A stretch of DNA of 64,000 nt from Amoebophrya sp. A120 (Eukaryota; Sar; Dinophyceae; Syndiniales; Amoebophryaceae). Made by a program: the position numbers and the translations under genes. The notes under the pieces are model-generated. The model worked only from the letters and a program-made list of their open reading frames with translations, did no database searches and had not been told where the DNA came from. Of the stretch, positions 11,431 through 23,623 are shown one piece after another. Numbering within the stretch: position 1 is the first letter of the stretch; each line of letters begins with the position of its first letter. The stretch spans positions 14,504,158 to 14,568,157 of the forward strand of contig CAJINV010000001.1 in the NCBI GenBank assembly GCA_905178155.1. The letters run 5' to 3'.

Positions 11431-13071
11431 GGCGAGGTCTGTTCAAATCTTTCAACTTACACACTGTCGGAAGTGCGACGCGAAGCGGTGGTGCTGTTGG
11501 AAGTGGTATTATTTACTTCGTTGCGTCATCGTCCATCAATCTCTGTGTCGTCCGTCAATCTGGTACTGGTCGGAGTCTCGTACTACAGATAAACAGCTGC
11601 GCAACTTACTAATGTGGGTATTTCCGTTGCACTGTAGCACCTCCTCGTCCTGCTATCGTTAGGCTTGTCAAAACGCTCTTCGCCCTTGTATGTTGACGCC
11701 TCGTGTCAATTTCGTGCCGCGGTCTTCAGAAGATGATCAGACTATGAGGCATGTATGTTGATGGTTATCGTGTTTGTCTTAGCTATGACTATGATAATGA
11801 TTATCGAATATCCACGAGGTACCTGAAGGTACGTAGCTAGAGGAGACCAGTCCCAGTTCTCGTCGTGATTTTTATCTAAGAACTTTTGCTTTAACAATAA
11901 AAAACAACGGTATGATCTATCAGGCAGTGTCTCTACCTCTAGTAGATAGAACCTGACTTAATAAATCAGGATAGCGCTACACTTCTTCAAAGACAAAGAG
12001 GTGGCTGTCATCGGATTTACCCGTCGGTCAGTTGCCTAGACATATGCATATGCTGCTGTCAACATGCTGAGACTATCGTATCTCCTCCCAGCGCCAGAAG
12101 GATCATCTTTCTACGCAACTACAATGTGGCCCGCCCAATACGATATGAGAAAACGTCTGAAAGATTGATCTGTCCCACGCGCAAAATAGACAACTGCAGG
12201 GGCTTCAGGTGCGGCCTGCTGCTGCTGTCGGTGCAGCTTCAATGACAATGAATAGAAGAGACGCGCACCATGAACACGCAAAAACTTGTTCACACGGAAA
12301 CAAGAACTACTAGAAATCGAGACATTGCGAGGCCCTCGATCCAATTCGTGCCGTTGCACTTCCAGTTGTGGATGATAGATGTACAATCACCATAGATACC
12401 ACTCCTAAAAACGCTAGTTTGTACATTTCCATGCTGGAGGTGCGTGATCAAAAGAAAACATCGTAATCGACATCAAAATGTTGTGAATGGTAAGCGTACA
12501 AAACGATCGATGCTTGTTCATGTTCTTGTGCTATCCCACGCCCCCGATCCTCACACAGCCACACTCACGCCCGGGAAGCAGAAACGCCAGAGCTTTACCG
12601 TTTCAAAATAATCTGTTTCTAGTACGCTTAGCATAGAGATGATTAGCGGATCTATCATGAGCTGACTTGATGGAGCAGGAGCTTGTTGCTGTGCGAAACT
12701 ACTACATTAAAATCGTACATTGTAGAAATATCGCTTTATGTGTTCCGCGAAATCGAATGCGAAAACTCTATCAAATCTAAATCCATCTACACGAGGAATA
12801 CCAATACAAAACAAACCGTTAGTACAATTGATGGATCTGCTGGAGCCTGCTATGAGGTTGCGTTCTCTTCCTACCGCAAGAAACGAAAGCTGGACGAGGC
12901 TGATGTAGCTGTGCTGCCTCTGCTTGCTGCTCTACATGTTGACATCTAGCTAGTTGTAGTTGTCGTGGTAAGTACAGCCCAAGACTGCAAAACCTGAAAC
13001 AGGGCAAAAAGCGCAACCGATCGCAATCCGAGTTTCGACGATTTCGCTATTGCTTTGGTCCTCCCCGACTT
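11431..13071. other. Intergenic stretch
   Basis: Mixed-composition spacer. Open frames at 12111-12386 and 12683-12949 show no conserved-looking sequence or convincing splice context. First exons of the ARMC1-like gene may extend to about 11600. No RNA gene or clear repeat was seen. Confidence 0.45.
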
Positions 13072-16000
13072 CTAGTGCAAAGAAGAGCCCGATGCCGAAG
13101 GTTTGATTTTTGGTATTTGGTCACTTCGTGGAGGCAATGGGAACAGTGGCTGGTCCAATCGTATTTGCGGGAGCGCCGGACCCGGACTCAGCCTCGGACG
13201 GGGCATATCTAGTGCTGCTCCCGCAGTGGAGGGGGAGGTCTCATTTGACGTAGTAGCGACGCCGCGAAGAGACGGTTTTTTGTTGATCCGAAAACTCATG
13301 TTGACGCGCTGCATGTCAGGCGAGCCAATCGCTCTTTGGTCGTCCAAGCTGATGACCTCCTCACCTGCACGTCCAGTTGACCTCGTCTGGTGCTCGCACT
13401 TATCTGCAACTCCTGCGCCCTTGGGCAGATTCGTTGCTGTGTCTGAAAATGTTTTTTGTGAGTCGCTCCTAGAGGAAGAGGCGGCATCGGCATCGCTCAA
13501 CGCAGCTGCAGTAGTACTGCTTGCAGCCGATCCGCCACCAGCTCCTTCCCCAGCCCCCTCATGCTGGTCGTGTGCTCCAGGCGTTTGCACGTCCGGCGCG
13601 CAAGTTTCATCTTCCTGGGCCGCCGATGCGGGTGCAGTAGTTGCCGAAGAGGAAGAAGACAATGCAGCTTTTTCCAGCGCAGTTGAAGTTGTCTGGCTGC
13701 CTCGCAACGTCGTGGCTGCTCTTGCCCCGGGCCGGTACCGAAGCGCTGCGGCGCTGGAGGTCGATAAAGCCTCGTCAAGGTTGATGAACCTGGATCGACT
13801 TGCACTTGAGGTGGAAGTCTTCGCGATGCTGCTCGTTTTGATCTTGAGGTGCACCGGGGGCGACATTAATAGCCGGGTGCCGGTTTTCCCGCTGTCCTGC
13901 GGCTTTTGTAACGAGGCAGAAATCGGCTTCAGCTTGAACTGTGGCGGAGACGCGGAGTTGACGAAAGAGCTGCCTGCTGGGCACGTGGACAGCTTCTTGT
14001 GTGACGAAGAATTTACCAACAACAATCCCTGGGCTCCGATGCGCGGCACAGACCAGGACGGAGACACTAGTTGGCCTGCCCGGCACGCAGTCGGCGGACT
14101 GCTAAAACAACTCGACTCATCTTGTCTACCATGACCGAACTTGATGTTCTTGTCGATGGCCGCTACTCCCGTCGAAGTTGCAAAGCCACTTCTAGCCCCC
14201 GCGCTCCCACTGGACGAGATTGCATTTTTTGCGTCGCAGCTATTTTTAGTCTCGTCGTTCGTCTGGCTCTTTGCAACAACTGATGGAGTTGTTAGTATCA
14301 CCATGGTACTCGGACTCCCGGATGCCGCGTCAGCATCGATTGATTGGTTGTCTTCATCGGGCGACGAAACCGGAAAATCAGCATCGCTGCTTGCCAACGG
14401 AACACTGCTGCTGAGCTTCGACGGTGGCTGTGACAATGCTTTATCCTCATCTGAGTCGACATCTTCCATCTCGATGGCAGGCGAAAGTTCAGCGGGCGGA
14501 GCAACCACCTTCTGTGCCACCTTCTCTAGCAAGAGCGGGTTTCTACTAGTAGTTGCCGTGGTTCTTCGGCCGCCTATTGAAGACCACGAGCTTGTTGCTT
14601 TTTTCACCTGCATCATCGGAGAAGATAAGGGACGAGGCGGTACCGCCTGGGAGGTAGTGCCTCCGAAAGTAGCAGCAGGGCGCGTTCTTCTCGAATTTCT
14701 TGGGAAGCTAGAAGATCCAGTCGAAAAAGCGGCGTGTAGTTGGAGTTTTTGCTGATTGCAATTTATTTTTTGGTCATGAAGTTGTCCCCCAGGAGATGGA
14801 AAGGGAGCTACAATTCCCGTCTGGTTGCCCACGCGTTTGAGGAAGCTGCATACCCGGGTGAGATAAACTGCCTGGCGCCGCGAGTTGTGGTCCGCGTTTT
14901 GCATCAGGTCCAGCGCCTTATCGCAGCCACCCCAGTTGTCAAAGAGAAACTGGGTGTGCCGGGGTCGGATGAAGGTGTCCTTGGTTCCCGCCAGAAAGTA
15001 AACGGGCAGCCGCAGTTTTTCCGGGCATACAAACAGCTCGTCAATGTCGAACTCTGCTCGTTGCTGCACCGAGCTGCGAATAAACTGCAAAATGGTATCC
15101 AACAGTGGCAAACCCACGGACCCCACCATCTTGAGTCCAAAACTCATCAGCAGTGTCTTGCTGGCTGGCGCTTGATGCTGTGAAGAACTTCCCGAAGCAG
15201 TGGAGCTTTTTGACGCATCGCTATCGGCACGCGCACGCCGCTGCGCAGCGCCCGCCGTTGAGTCACCCGACGCTGCCGAGGAGGAAGAGGTTGCGGTTGC
15301 GCGCGTGCTCTGCATTCTTTCGTCGCTACTTTCCACATCGGTGTTTGGTTGCGAGGATGAGTCCGCCGCATCCTTGTTCACGAGTAACTCTGGAGCGGTA
15401 GGGGCGGTGGAGGAAAAGGACTCTACGAGTTCGCGAGCAAGCACACGAAAATTGGAAAACGAAGAATCGCACACCAGGCCGACGATAGGAGATTTGGTAT
15501 CATGTACTAGTTGAGGAGGACTATTAGTACTAGTAGCTGCAGATGTGATCGTCGACAGTTGTTGTTTACTTTTTGCGTCCTTTCCTGCAAAAAGTGTCGG
15601 CGCTTCAGGAGGTCGTGTAGAAGTTCCTGCCGGAGTTCTTGTTGAGCCGTACTTCGCACAGTAGCTCAGCGCAGTGAACGCACCCATGGACCGGCCCCAC
15701 AACATGATCGGCCCCACGTTGTCCTGCTCTCGCAAGTGTGTCACAACAGTGTGCAGGTCTTCTCGCTCGTAGAACCCAAGCGACACGTAGTCGCCGTCGG
15801 AATTGCCGCTCCCGGAGAAATCGAACGCGAACAGCGAGAAACCCAAAGAGAGGACATAGTCCCAGGTTTCTTTTGCCTCTAAGCGACAACTGGCATTGCC
15901 ATGGAGGTACACCACACAAGGAGGGGGGCGGGAAGATGCAGATGCTGTGCCCGCGGCGCCACCTCGATATTCCGTCCTATTCTCAGTAGATTTGTACTCC

Positions 16001-16791
16001 TTGTTGTAGTCTTGATCTTGTTGAAAACTACTACCGTTGGATCTTGAGCAAAATGCTGGTAGATTTCCGGCAGCTCCTCGTCCTGTCCTAAACGATTTCT
16101 CCTCCTCTTCCATCAAACACAGATCCATGTCGGAATCACGGTGTTTCTCAACGAAATTCCGGATGCTCCGGGAACTCGACATCGTAAACCGTGCGCCGCT
16201 TGTCTCTAGTGGCGTCATGGCGTCCTCTTGCAGTACCTCGGTGACTGTGGAGCATGATCCTCCTGGCGCTCCTGCTTCTGGTGCGCCGGAGGGGAGACTG
16301 GTGATGGTGTCCTCGTGTTGACGTACGTCGGTAAGACATTCGTTCCACCTTGCCTCTTGCCGTTCCTCGTCAACTGCGCAAGAAAACGCTGCATCATGAT
16401 CTTCGACTACGACTCCCTCCGATTCATCTGTGCTGACACCGTTGTTCGAGGGCTTCACGAGCAATCTTTTGCTGGGCGAATTGCTTCTAGATGAAAAATT
16501 GCCGCCTGGTTGTACTTCCGTCGAAGAATTTTTACATTTACTCGAACTCGTCCCACTCTGCTGGTTCGAAGTAGACGAAGAAGACTTGGAAATGCAGCGG
16601 ACGGGCGTGTAGTGACAGCAAATGAGGCGTTGTCCGCGGTCGTTAACTAATGTCAAATCCGTCCGGCGCCAGGTGCGGCCACACCGCACGAAATCCTTGG
16701 GTCCCAGCTGGTGATCTTTCGGGACGCGTCGCTCTGGGCGGATGACCAAGTTAACCAAGGAACTGTACGCGTCCGAAATGAAGTCGAACAT
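13072..16791 (-). CDS. Alpha/beta hydrolase (serine hydrolase) with long Ser-rich C-terminal extension
   Basis: A single-exon frame of 1239 aa starts at the ATG at 16791. The N-terminus has a hydrophobic-basic start with VNLVIRPERR, resembling the IRPPR motif of a hydrolase subfamily common in ciliates and other protists. The fold is interrupted by Ser-rich inserts. It shows HGNA (oxyanion region, residues 297-300), DFSGSGNSDG (about 324-333), the nucleophile elbow GRSMGA with Ser368, a GTKDTF segment supplying the likely Asp, and DHN supplying the likely His. About half of the protein after the core is low-complexity Ser/Thr/Ala/Pro sequence. The triad is complete, so it is probably an active esterase, thioesterase or lipase; the substrate is not predictable. 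No signal peptide is evident. It sits 500 bases downstream of the GH2 gene on the same strand. Confidence 0.85.
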   Translation of the reverse strand: MFDFISDAYSSLVNLVIRPERRVPKDHQLGPKDFVRCGRTWRRTDLTLVNDRGQRLICCHYTPVRCISKSSSSTSNQQSGTSSSKCKNSSTEVQPGGNFSSRSNSPSKRLLVKPSNNGVSTDESEGVVVEDHDAAFSCAVDEERQEARWNECLTDVRQHEDTITSLPSGAPEAGAPGGSCSTVTEVLQEDAMTPLETSGARFTMSSSRSIRNFVEKHRDSDMDLCLMEEEEKSFRTGRGAAGNLPAFCSRSNGSSFQQDQDYNKEYKSTENRTEYRGGAAGTASASSRPPPCVVYLHGNASCRLEAKETWDYVLSLGFSLFAFDFSGSGNSDGDYVSLGFYEREDLHTVVTHLREQDNVGPIMLWGRSMGAFTALSYCAKYGSTRTPAGTSTRPPEAPTLFAGKDAKSKQQLSTITSAATSTNSPPQLVHDTKSPIVGLVCDSSFSNFRVLARELVESFSSTAPTAPELLVNKDAADSSSQPNTDVESSDERMQSTRATATSSSSAASGDSTAGAAQRRARADSDASKSSTASGSSSQHQAPASKTLLMSFGLKMVGSVGLPLLDTILQFIRSSVQQRAEFDIDELFVCPEKLRLPVYFLAGTKDTFIRPRHTQFLFDNWGGCDKALDLMQNADHNSRRQAVYLTRVCSFLKRVGNQTGIVAPFPSPGGQLHDQKINCNQQKLQLHAAFSTGSSSFPRNSRRTRPAATFGGTTSQAVPPRPLSSPMMQVKKATSSWSSIGGRRTTATTSRNPLLLEKVAQKVVAPPAELSPAIEMEDVDSDEDKALSQPPSKLSSSVPLASSDADFPVSSPDEDNQSIDADAASGSPSTMVILTTPSVVAKSQTNDETKNSCDAKNAISSSGSAGARSGFATSTGVAAIDKNIKFGHGRQDESSCFSSPPTACRAGQLVSPSWSVPRIGAQGLLLVNSSSHKKLSTCPAGSSFVNSASPPQFKLKPISASLQKPQDSGKTGTRLLMSPPVHLKIKTSSIAKTSTSSASRSRFINLDEALSTSSAAALRYRPGARAATTLRGSQTTSTALEKAALSSSSSATTAPASAAQEDETCAPDVQTPGAHDQHEGAGEGAGGGSAASSTTAAALSDADAASSSRSDSQKTFSDTATNLPKGAGVADKCEHQTRSTGRAGEEVISLDDQRAIGSPDMQRVNMSFRINKKPSLRGVATTSNETSPSTAGAALDMPRPRLSPGPALPQIRLDQPLFPLPPRSDQIPKIKPSASGSSLH

Positions 16792-17291
16792 TTTCGCAAT
16801 TCTCGTTGACTGTCGCGCTTTTGTCCCTTTAGAAGTGCAGTTTTTACAACTTCACGCGCATGCACATAACAAGTACAATGTGAGTGTCCCCGCTGTTCAA
16901 CTCACGAAGCACTCGCGTAACCTGGACTTCTTCGACCTGAGAACTACAAGCGAAAGCTGCGGTACCAGGGGTAGCTCTCCTTCAATCTACCAATACACGC
17001 AGTGCCTCTCTTTCCGTTTCCCTCGGCCTCCATCGAGGGTACTTAAATGAAATCTTGGTGCAGTTTGCTCGCTCTCTACCTTCGATCCGATTGCGTTTGC
17101 GACTACCTCCCAGAAAGGCGTCAACCATACGAAACAAATTTTCCGTGATGCCGTTGCCACGCGGTGGCGACTAATAGATACACATCGTCGCCCTGTTCAG
17201 GTGCAAGATCAGGAACTTGCGCTCTTCTGGCCCTGGAGTGCCATCGATCGTGATGTTCGAATTGCTTTTTTTATTTAGCATGTAAACTTGT
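16792..17291. other. Intergenic stretch
   Basis: 500-base spacer between the GH2 stop and the hydrolase ATG. No recognisable element was seen. Confidence 0.5.
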
Positions 17292-20200
17292 TCACACAAA
17301 TTCCATTTCCCACCAGAACTCTTCAGGTGTCCTAGGCTCACTTTGAAGTCCCATGTAATGCGACTCTTCATCGCGCTCAAAGCCGGGATTTTTCGGTGCC
17401 AGATGAAGATTCCCCTGGGATTCCCGCCCAGCTTCAGAGCCTACCAGGAAAAAGCCTAGACGGCCACCACTTTCTATCTGCGAGGCCCGCGGCGCCTTGC
17501 CTTCAAGGGCGAAAAACGACGAACCCCATACGTCAAAAGCATACGGCGCATGTTGTGTTGGTTCCTGTTTCGCCTCACTTGTGGTCACGACCCCAGCACC
17601 CGTTTCAACATCATTATTGCCGGCACTATTGTTCTTTGCAGCTTCACCACCAGCTGCAAGTCCTCCACCGGTAGTTTCTGGTCGTTCCATCAGCAGTTTA
17701 CAGCGCTGCTCCGCTAGGCAGATGCATGCATCCCCGATGACCGCGGTTCGTTCCTTCTCGGGCAGGTTCGAAAAGGCAATGGGCTCGATTTTCGCCGGGA
17801 ACCCGGTTTCGGAAAAGAGCTCTTGCTCGAGCCCCACCTGGAAGTGCGCCGCTACGCCGCCCTCGTTGAAGACCGCCAGCACCTCCAGACTGCCGCTTCC
17901 GCCTTCCTCCGGGCCCAAATCCACCTCCACATCGTCCGCCGCGACGAAAACGAAGCTGTTTTTCGAGTCTTCCACCCCCTGCAGCAGGTCCGCGCGCTGG
18001 TCCTCGTGGCCAATCAACCGGAGCGACACGGCCAGATGGTCCTTCGCGGCCCGAATCCCGATGGCCTCCCACACCCCGGCCCGGTTTCGCTGCTTGTGCG
18101 TGTGAATTTTGTAGGCGTGCGGGACGTCGGCGTGCGCCTTGCTGTGGTGCGCGTCCATGTCGTTCCACCAGTGGACCGCGAGATACCCCTGGTGGTGCAC
18201 GTTTTTCAGCAAAAACGCCTTGCCGTGCTTCGCCTGCTGGACCCGGAGCCCGATCTGCTGCAAGAAGTCGAACGCCACGTCGTTGGTCGTCAACGGGTGG
18301 TACAGCGACTTCACCACGTCGAAGGCCAATTTCGGGTAGCGGCGGTCGTGCGACAGCAGGCCCTTGTTGTTCAGACCGTTCGGCCGGAAAGGGAAGGGCC
18401 GGTCCTCGCGCTCCCAATTCGGCGATTCGATGGCTGTCACCAACCCAAAAATTTTCGCGGCGACGTTTTCGTAGCCGACGTTCATCGTGTTCACAAACTG
18501 GTCCGCGAACTGCCACAGGCACAACCCCGCGAACGCCTCTTCGGTGAAGAGGATCGCGAGCACGGCCAGCCCGACAATCAGCGCCTGCCGCTCCTCGGAC
18601 CAGGTGAGCGCCTTGTCGCCGGTCAAGTATCCCACAAACCCGCCGCCGCCGGTCTCCCCGATGAGCACCGGCTTCGCGCCGCGGGCCTGGACTTGGTGCC
18701 CGGACAGCGACAAGTGGCGGAACGACGTGACGGTTTCAGCGAGATCGGTGGACAGGTCGTACCAGCCCGGGTAGTCGTTGAAAACGACGAGGTCCACGAG
18801 GTCGAACACATCCTGGCTTTCCGACGTCTTGTACCGGCTGGCAAAGCTGCGGAACCGGCTCGACTTGTTCTTCTCGGTGATCGAAAAGGACGGGTCGTAG
18901 TGCGCGCAGACCTGGAGCAGCAGCGCCATCAGGTATTTCACAGCGTTGGAACCGCGGGGGGAGGGCTGCAGAATTTTGGACACCGATGAGGATGAAGTCG
19001 TCGTCGGACTGCTCTTGGGTGGTGCTGATGCATGAGATGATAGAGATTTTCCTTTATCGCCCTTCGCAGCTGCAGATGTTGCAGCTCGACTGGGTGTCAA
19101 CATTTCATCTGTTGATGCTGTTGTAACAGAAAAAGAATCTCTCGGCAAGATGGAACGCATTAGCAGCAAGTCTCGCGCTCGTGGAAACCATGACTTGTGC
19201 GAAACGTCGCCAGGCAGCTGCTGGTGTGTTGAGCTAGTGAAAAACGCTTGTTCTCCTGCTGTTTCCTCGCCTTCGTCGTCCTCCAGTGCGTTTACCGTGA
19301 TTCGGTGCTTTTCTTCGTCACTCCACTGACTCCTTGTTGAGTGCTCGCGCCCGTCAACTTCATTCAGGAATCCCCACACCGCGACGCTCGCGTGCAATCG
19401 GTGCGCCGCAACGGTGCCGGCCATGGCTTCTAATTGCGCACGCACGAAGGCCGGATGCGCCGCGTCGCCCTGCGAGGCTTGCCAAGACATAGTTTCCTCC
19501 CAGACGAGAAGACCGAAAATGTCGCAGAGGGTCAAGAAAACCTCACCCTGGCTGTAGTGCGCCCCGCGAACAAAATTCGCATTCAAATCCTTCACCAAAA
19601 GCACCTCGCGAAGGTCGATAAGAAACTGGCGGAAAAACGCGTGATCCTTTTCCTTGGAACTGCAGCGACCTTTGTGCCCGAACAAATGCGTCGGGGTGGC
19701 GAAAGGCGAGTGCTCCGATGTTGCTGCAGCACCAGTAACATCATCCACCGCAGAGCTCTTCAACATCTGGAGCTGTGTTGCTGCTGCGACCGAAATGCAG
19801 TCGAGAGCTTTTTGGAGTACTCCCACTTTGTTCGCGAATTCCAAAAAGTGCAGCGCAGCTGTGCGGGACACGTGGAGTGTCACGTCGACAAATCCACGAC
19901 TGGCAAAAGCAAGCTTCGCTTCTTTCGACAACAAACTGATCTCTCTGGAAGACTGCACTGCTGTATTCTTGGCCAACGTTTCCTGCAAGTCGTTTTTCCA
20001 CACCGCATCTGCTTTTTGTCGAAACTGTGCTTCGACTGCTGGATCTTCTCCGTCACCATCATTTCCGCTAGGAACATCAGCAGCTTCTGCTGCGGTTCCA
20101 CCTTCACCGGTTCTTGAGCCCACCATCCCCGGCCCGCCACTTCCGCTCCCGTGTACCAAGTGACGCGTCGCAGCACTCTCCGGATCCAGCAACAGCAGCA

Positions 20201-22757
20201 CATCCCTGAAGTACAGCAGTCCCTCGTATAACGCGTTTGTGTCGTGCGAAAGAAAAAAATTGTCGTGCCGGTTGATGCCCTTCAACATAGTCGGATTCCC
20301 ATTCAACGTGATGCGCTGCGCTGCGTTCGACCCCAGAGTTCGCAAGCCGATCTTCTCGTGGAAAATGTCGAGAACGGTGCCCTTCGAGGTGACCTCAATT
20401 CTTAAATCTACAAGCTCAGGCCTCGCCGGAGACCACAGTTTGTCGTGCGGGACCTCCATCCTGGACATGCTCGCTCCGCCAGAACTACGCGGCAGTCTTC
20501 GACCGTCGACCAAGATCTCGACGGAAACCGAACTGCGGGGTATGTTGCATTTGTCACTGGATGCCAGGTCAAAGAAAACGACAAGCTCCGCGGATTTGTT
20601 CGACCCTCCTGTGATTGTACCCATACCTTCGTTTTTTCCTGCATTTTTGGTAAAGGTGTAGATTGGGTACCCACGGATTGGGTACCCACTTTGGATTGGG
20701 TGCCCACTTTGAAAAAGGTACTCATTTTGGAAACAGGTACCCACTGGGAAATAGGTACCCAGAGGGAGTCGGGTACTCAGTATGATTGTATGATTTGGGT
20801 ACCCGGTGGCGTGGAAGCGAAATTGGTTCCCGTCCCCGTCCAGAACGCGCATGACACACCCGCGAAATTCAAAAGTTTTATTTTTATGGTGTCAGTAAGC
20901 TAGTCGCAACGCAGAGCCTTGTTGTATTTAACAAGGTTGTTTGTATTCGCATCACAAATCCGCAAAAATTAAAAAAATTATTTTTATTCGCATTACAAAT
21001 CCGCGGAAATTCAAAATTTTATTTTTATTCGCATCACAAGTCCGCGAAATTTTAAAATTTCATTTTTATTCGCATCACAAATCAGCGGAGCTTGACAATG
21101 AATCTCACGCACTTTTTTCGCGTGTGGGAATACAAAAGTCGCAGTGCACAACTTTTGTATGGGCGCATCACAGGGAGGGGGGGTGTCACAGCGCGCGGCG
21201 TCCGGAGGACGGGAAACCGGTTCACATGATACCCGGGCGACGGATGGCGGTATGCTCTGCAAATGTGTTTGGTTCTGGAAGTTCGGCTTTGTCCCCTTGC
21301 TTCCGTTCATGCGTAAAGAAGTCGAGCGAAATTTCAAAATTTTATTTTTATGGGCATAAAAACGCAAGATGTGTCTGATTCCCTTCAAGTGCCAGGGCAG
21401 TGGTGTCTGTTTCGGCTGCGCGCGGCCGTCAAGTCCTGCGGGTCCTCGGATAGTTAGCAACTCAAAGTGGGTACCCTATTACCAAATCCAAAGTGGGTAC
21501 CCAATCCAGAGTGGGTACCCAGTCTAACCTCGTACCTGCATTTTTCGCTGGTCGTGAAAGCTGGTCTTGCGACTGAGATTTGTCCGCTAGCGTCACCTGC
21601 GGGAGCACATTGTCCAGCCAGAAGCAGGAACGTGGCGCGCGGAGCTCCACGGGGCGGACAAGGCCGCCTGCGAGATAGAAGTCAAATTGCTTTCGGTAGA
21701 CTGGGGGCCGCAGACGATTGTCCGAAACAACAAAGACCTCGACTTTTTTGACGCTCGCAAAAGTTTCATCCGTACTTTCCGGGAACTCCGCATGCAGGTC
21801 AACCCAAAAAGGCGCGCCAAGCTCCCGCCACGGGGTCGAAGTCCAAACGAGTTCGGATTTCCTGTCGATGGATGCAGCTACATCCGCAAACACGCCCTTC
21901 TCGCTTGCACTGTCAATCCGATCGCTTTCCCCAACGGGCCCGGCGACAAAAACTTTGCAGCGCAGCCAGCACCCGTGAAAGTACAGTTGGGAAAGCGCCG
22001 TACTCTGCGGGCCTAGCTTTATCACTGCGGCTTTGCGTTCGTCGGAAATGGTGATTTGCCGATGGTAAACAGCAATGCCTCGCTCCGTGAGCGAAGGAGC
22101 AGTTGTCACGTCCTTGTTTTTATCAAGCCACTGGCGCATTCTCGGCGTTGAAGTTTCGTACACGTGCGGAACCTCAACTGGCAAAAAAGACTTTGCGTTG
22201 AACGCGGGGAGCACTTGATTATTCCCTGGAGGTGGTTCCGATGCAGATGCAGTGTCGGTAGTTTTTGCTTTTGGTGCAACTAGTACATGTAGCCGCGGTA
22301 AAAGCTCTTGGTGAAGAAACAGCGTATCTTCCGCTGGATCATGCAATCCCGATAAGAACTGGTCCGCGGGACCTTCCACGGCCAGAGTCTGGCGGTTTGC
22401 ATTTTTTGCCGTTGGATTTCTTGCACGTATTATTTCCCCTGTGTTTGAATCCATGTCGCTCCAGTAATAGGAAGATTTCGCACTACCTACTTCCTGTATA
22501 GAATCTACTCCTTCGCGCTGCTGCGAGTCCGGATTTCCAGCACCCGCACTGTTCCCGAGAAACACGTACCCCCAATCATGGAGAAACTCTCGTTTGCTAC
22601 CACCAGTAACACCCTGCGACTGTGACCCGTCGGTCGATGCACTCGTGGCCCATGACGCTCCTGCACTCCAAATCAACAAGAGCCACGTAGTCGCGATTGC
22701 AAAAGGCCCGGATTCCAGAGTTCGTCGCATTTTTCCAACTGGAGGCGACGCAGACAT
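17292..22757 (-). CDS. Secreted glycoside hydrolase family 2 (beta-galactosidase/glucuronidase-like)
   Basis: Exons 22757-21536 and 20638-17292 sum to 4569 nt (1522 aa), joined in phase 1 across an 897-nt intron (donor GTACGAGG). The start is the ATG at 22757; a second Met nine codons on is possible. The N-terminus has a signal peptide (hydrophobic TTWLLLIWSAGASW), implying secretion or a lysosome-like destination. A sugar-binding jelly-roll domain with YFHGCWL, FWVDLHAEF and FWLDNVLPQV ends near the intron. An immunoglobulin-like domain follows, then the TIM barrel opening with LNGNPTMLKGINRHDNF (about residue 519 on). The acid/base Glu is in WGFLNE and the nucleophile Glu in VLIGETGGGG. A C-terminal beta domain follows. 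Ser/Ala-rich inserts lengthen it well beyond the usual 600-1000 aa. The exact substrate is not predictable. Confidence 0.85.
20649..21534 (-). mobile_element. Introner-like element forming the GH2 intron
   Basis: The element is flanked by perfect 11-bp direct repeats (AAAAATGCAGG on the minus strand) at 21545-21535 and 20648-20638. It carries terminal inverted repeats of about 40-50 bp built from TAGAYTGGGTACCCAC and GGATTGGGTACCCACTTTGG. The splice junctions fall inside the direct repeats: the left copy gives ATGCAG|GT and the right copy gives ATGCAG|G. Removing the intron therefore restores one copy and keeps the frame. This is the structure expected of a DNA-transposon-derived introner. 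No transposase frame is present, so it would be non-autonomous. Confidence 0.72.
20855..21355. repeat. Degenerate tandem repeats inside the GH2 intron
   Basis: Three to four imperfect copies of a roughly 40-50-bp AT-rich unit (TTATTTTTATTCGCATCACA then AATCCGCGGAAATTC) lie at about 20940-21095. Related single copies occur near 20860 and 21330. Confidence 0.6.
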
Positions 22758-23623
22758 TCCGGACCGAATCACGTGGCCTGGTCCAGGAAGTCACAGTCTA
22801 GCATCTACCCAGCGTGTATCTGTTACTTATCTTCACATTATGTGTGAACTCCCCTGTCTTCGCGCCTCCAAGATTAAAAAACTTTTCACGAGTGACACTA
22901 CAAAAGCACAACTTTTTTTAGTACATTGCCAAGCTCATACATCGCAAGATCGGTTCCTACTTGCAGCTCTCGTACTCGTAAAGTGAGTTTGCAGATCTTA
23001 ATCGTTCTTCGTAGGCAATGGGGCGCGTGGAAAAATGCGGATCTATGTTGGGACATTGTTGAACGAGAACTCGGGAACAGACACTGCCACTCGTGTCATC
23101 GCCTACCGGTAACGATCTATCACATCAACAAAAAGCAAGCGCAAAAGTTTCAGGCAAGAAAGATGATCCAGTAGCCAAGACGATCAGGTCCGATGCGATG
23201 TAAAACAACCAGCAAGATGATCCAAGGAAGAGCGCGTAAAACTATAAACATTTTGACAAAATACACACTCAAATTACCGATCATGGTCGTTTTGTTTTGG
23301 TTTACAATCGCGAAACAACTTCTTCGCTCTTCCCGAACCCGACCTCCAAGAAGAAGAACCGATGAAGAAATACAGCAGCGATCTTCATATGATATCGACG
23401 GTACAGCAAACAAGTATCGCGTCGCAAATCACGCTCACCCTCACGACCTTCGAGGATGGCCCGGGCCGCTGCCGCTGCGCAGCTGTTCTTAGTGTGCATC
23501 ATTTTCGTCATCCGTTAAACCCGTAGAAAGGATTCTAGCACGAAGCATGATTATCTTGCGGATCCTAGTCGTCCTACTACCTAGGCCCCTGCATGTCTTC
23601 AAAGCTCAAGTCTTCATCGCGCT
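22758..23623. other. Intergenic stretch with one doubtful small ORF
   Basis: A minus-strand ATG frame at 23511-23302 (69 aa, MTKMMHTKNSCAAAAARAIL) and an overlapping hydrophobic frame at 23413-23150 could be parts of a small spliced membrane-protein gene. I found no phase-consistent join, so I do not call a gene. Confidence 0.35.

Noticed and set aside
13103-14755. Plus-strand frames of 343 and 204 codons
   Set aside because: Reverse-frame shadows of the Ser-rich C-terminal half of the alpha/beta hydrolase gene.
17823-20117. Plus-strand frames of 388 and 227 codons
   Set aside because: Antisense of the GH2 catalytic exon, whose family motifs fix the minus strand as coding.
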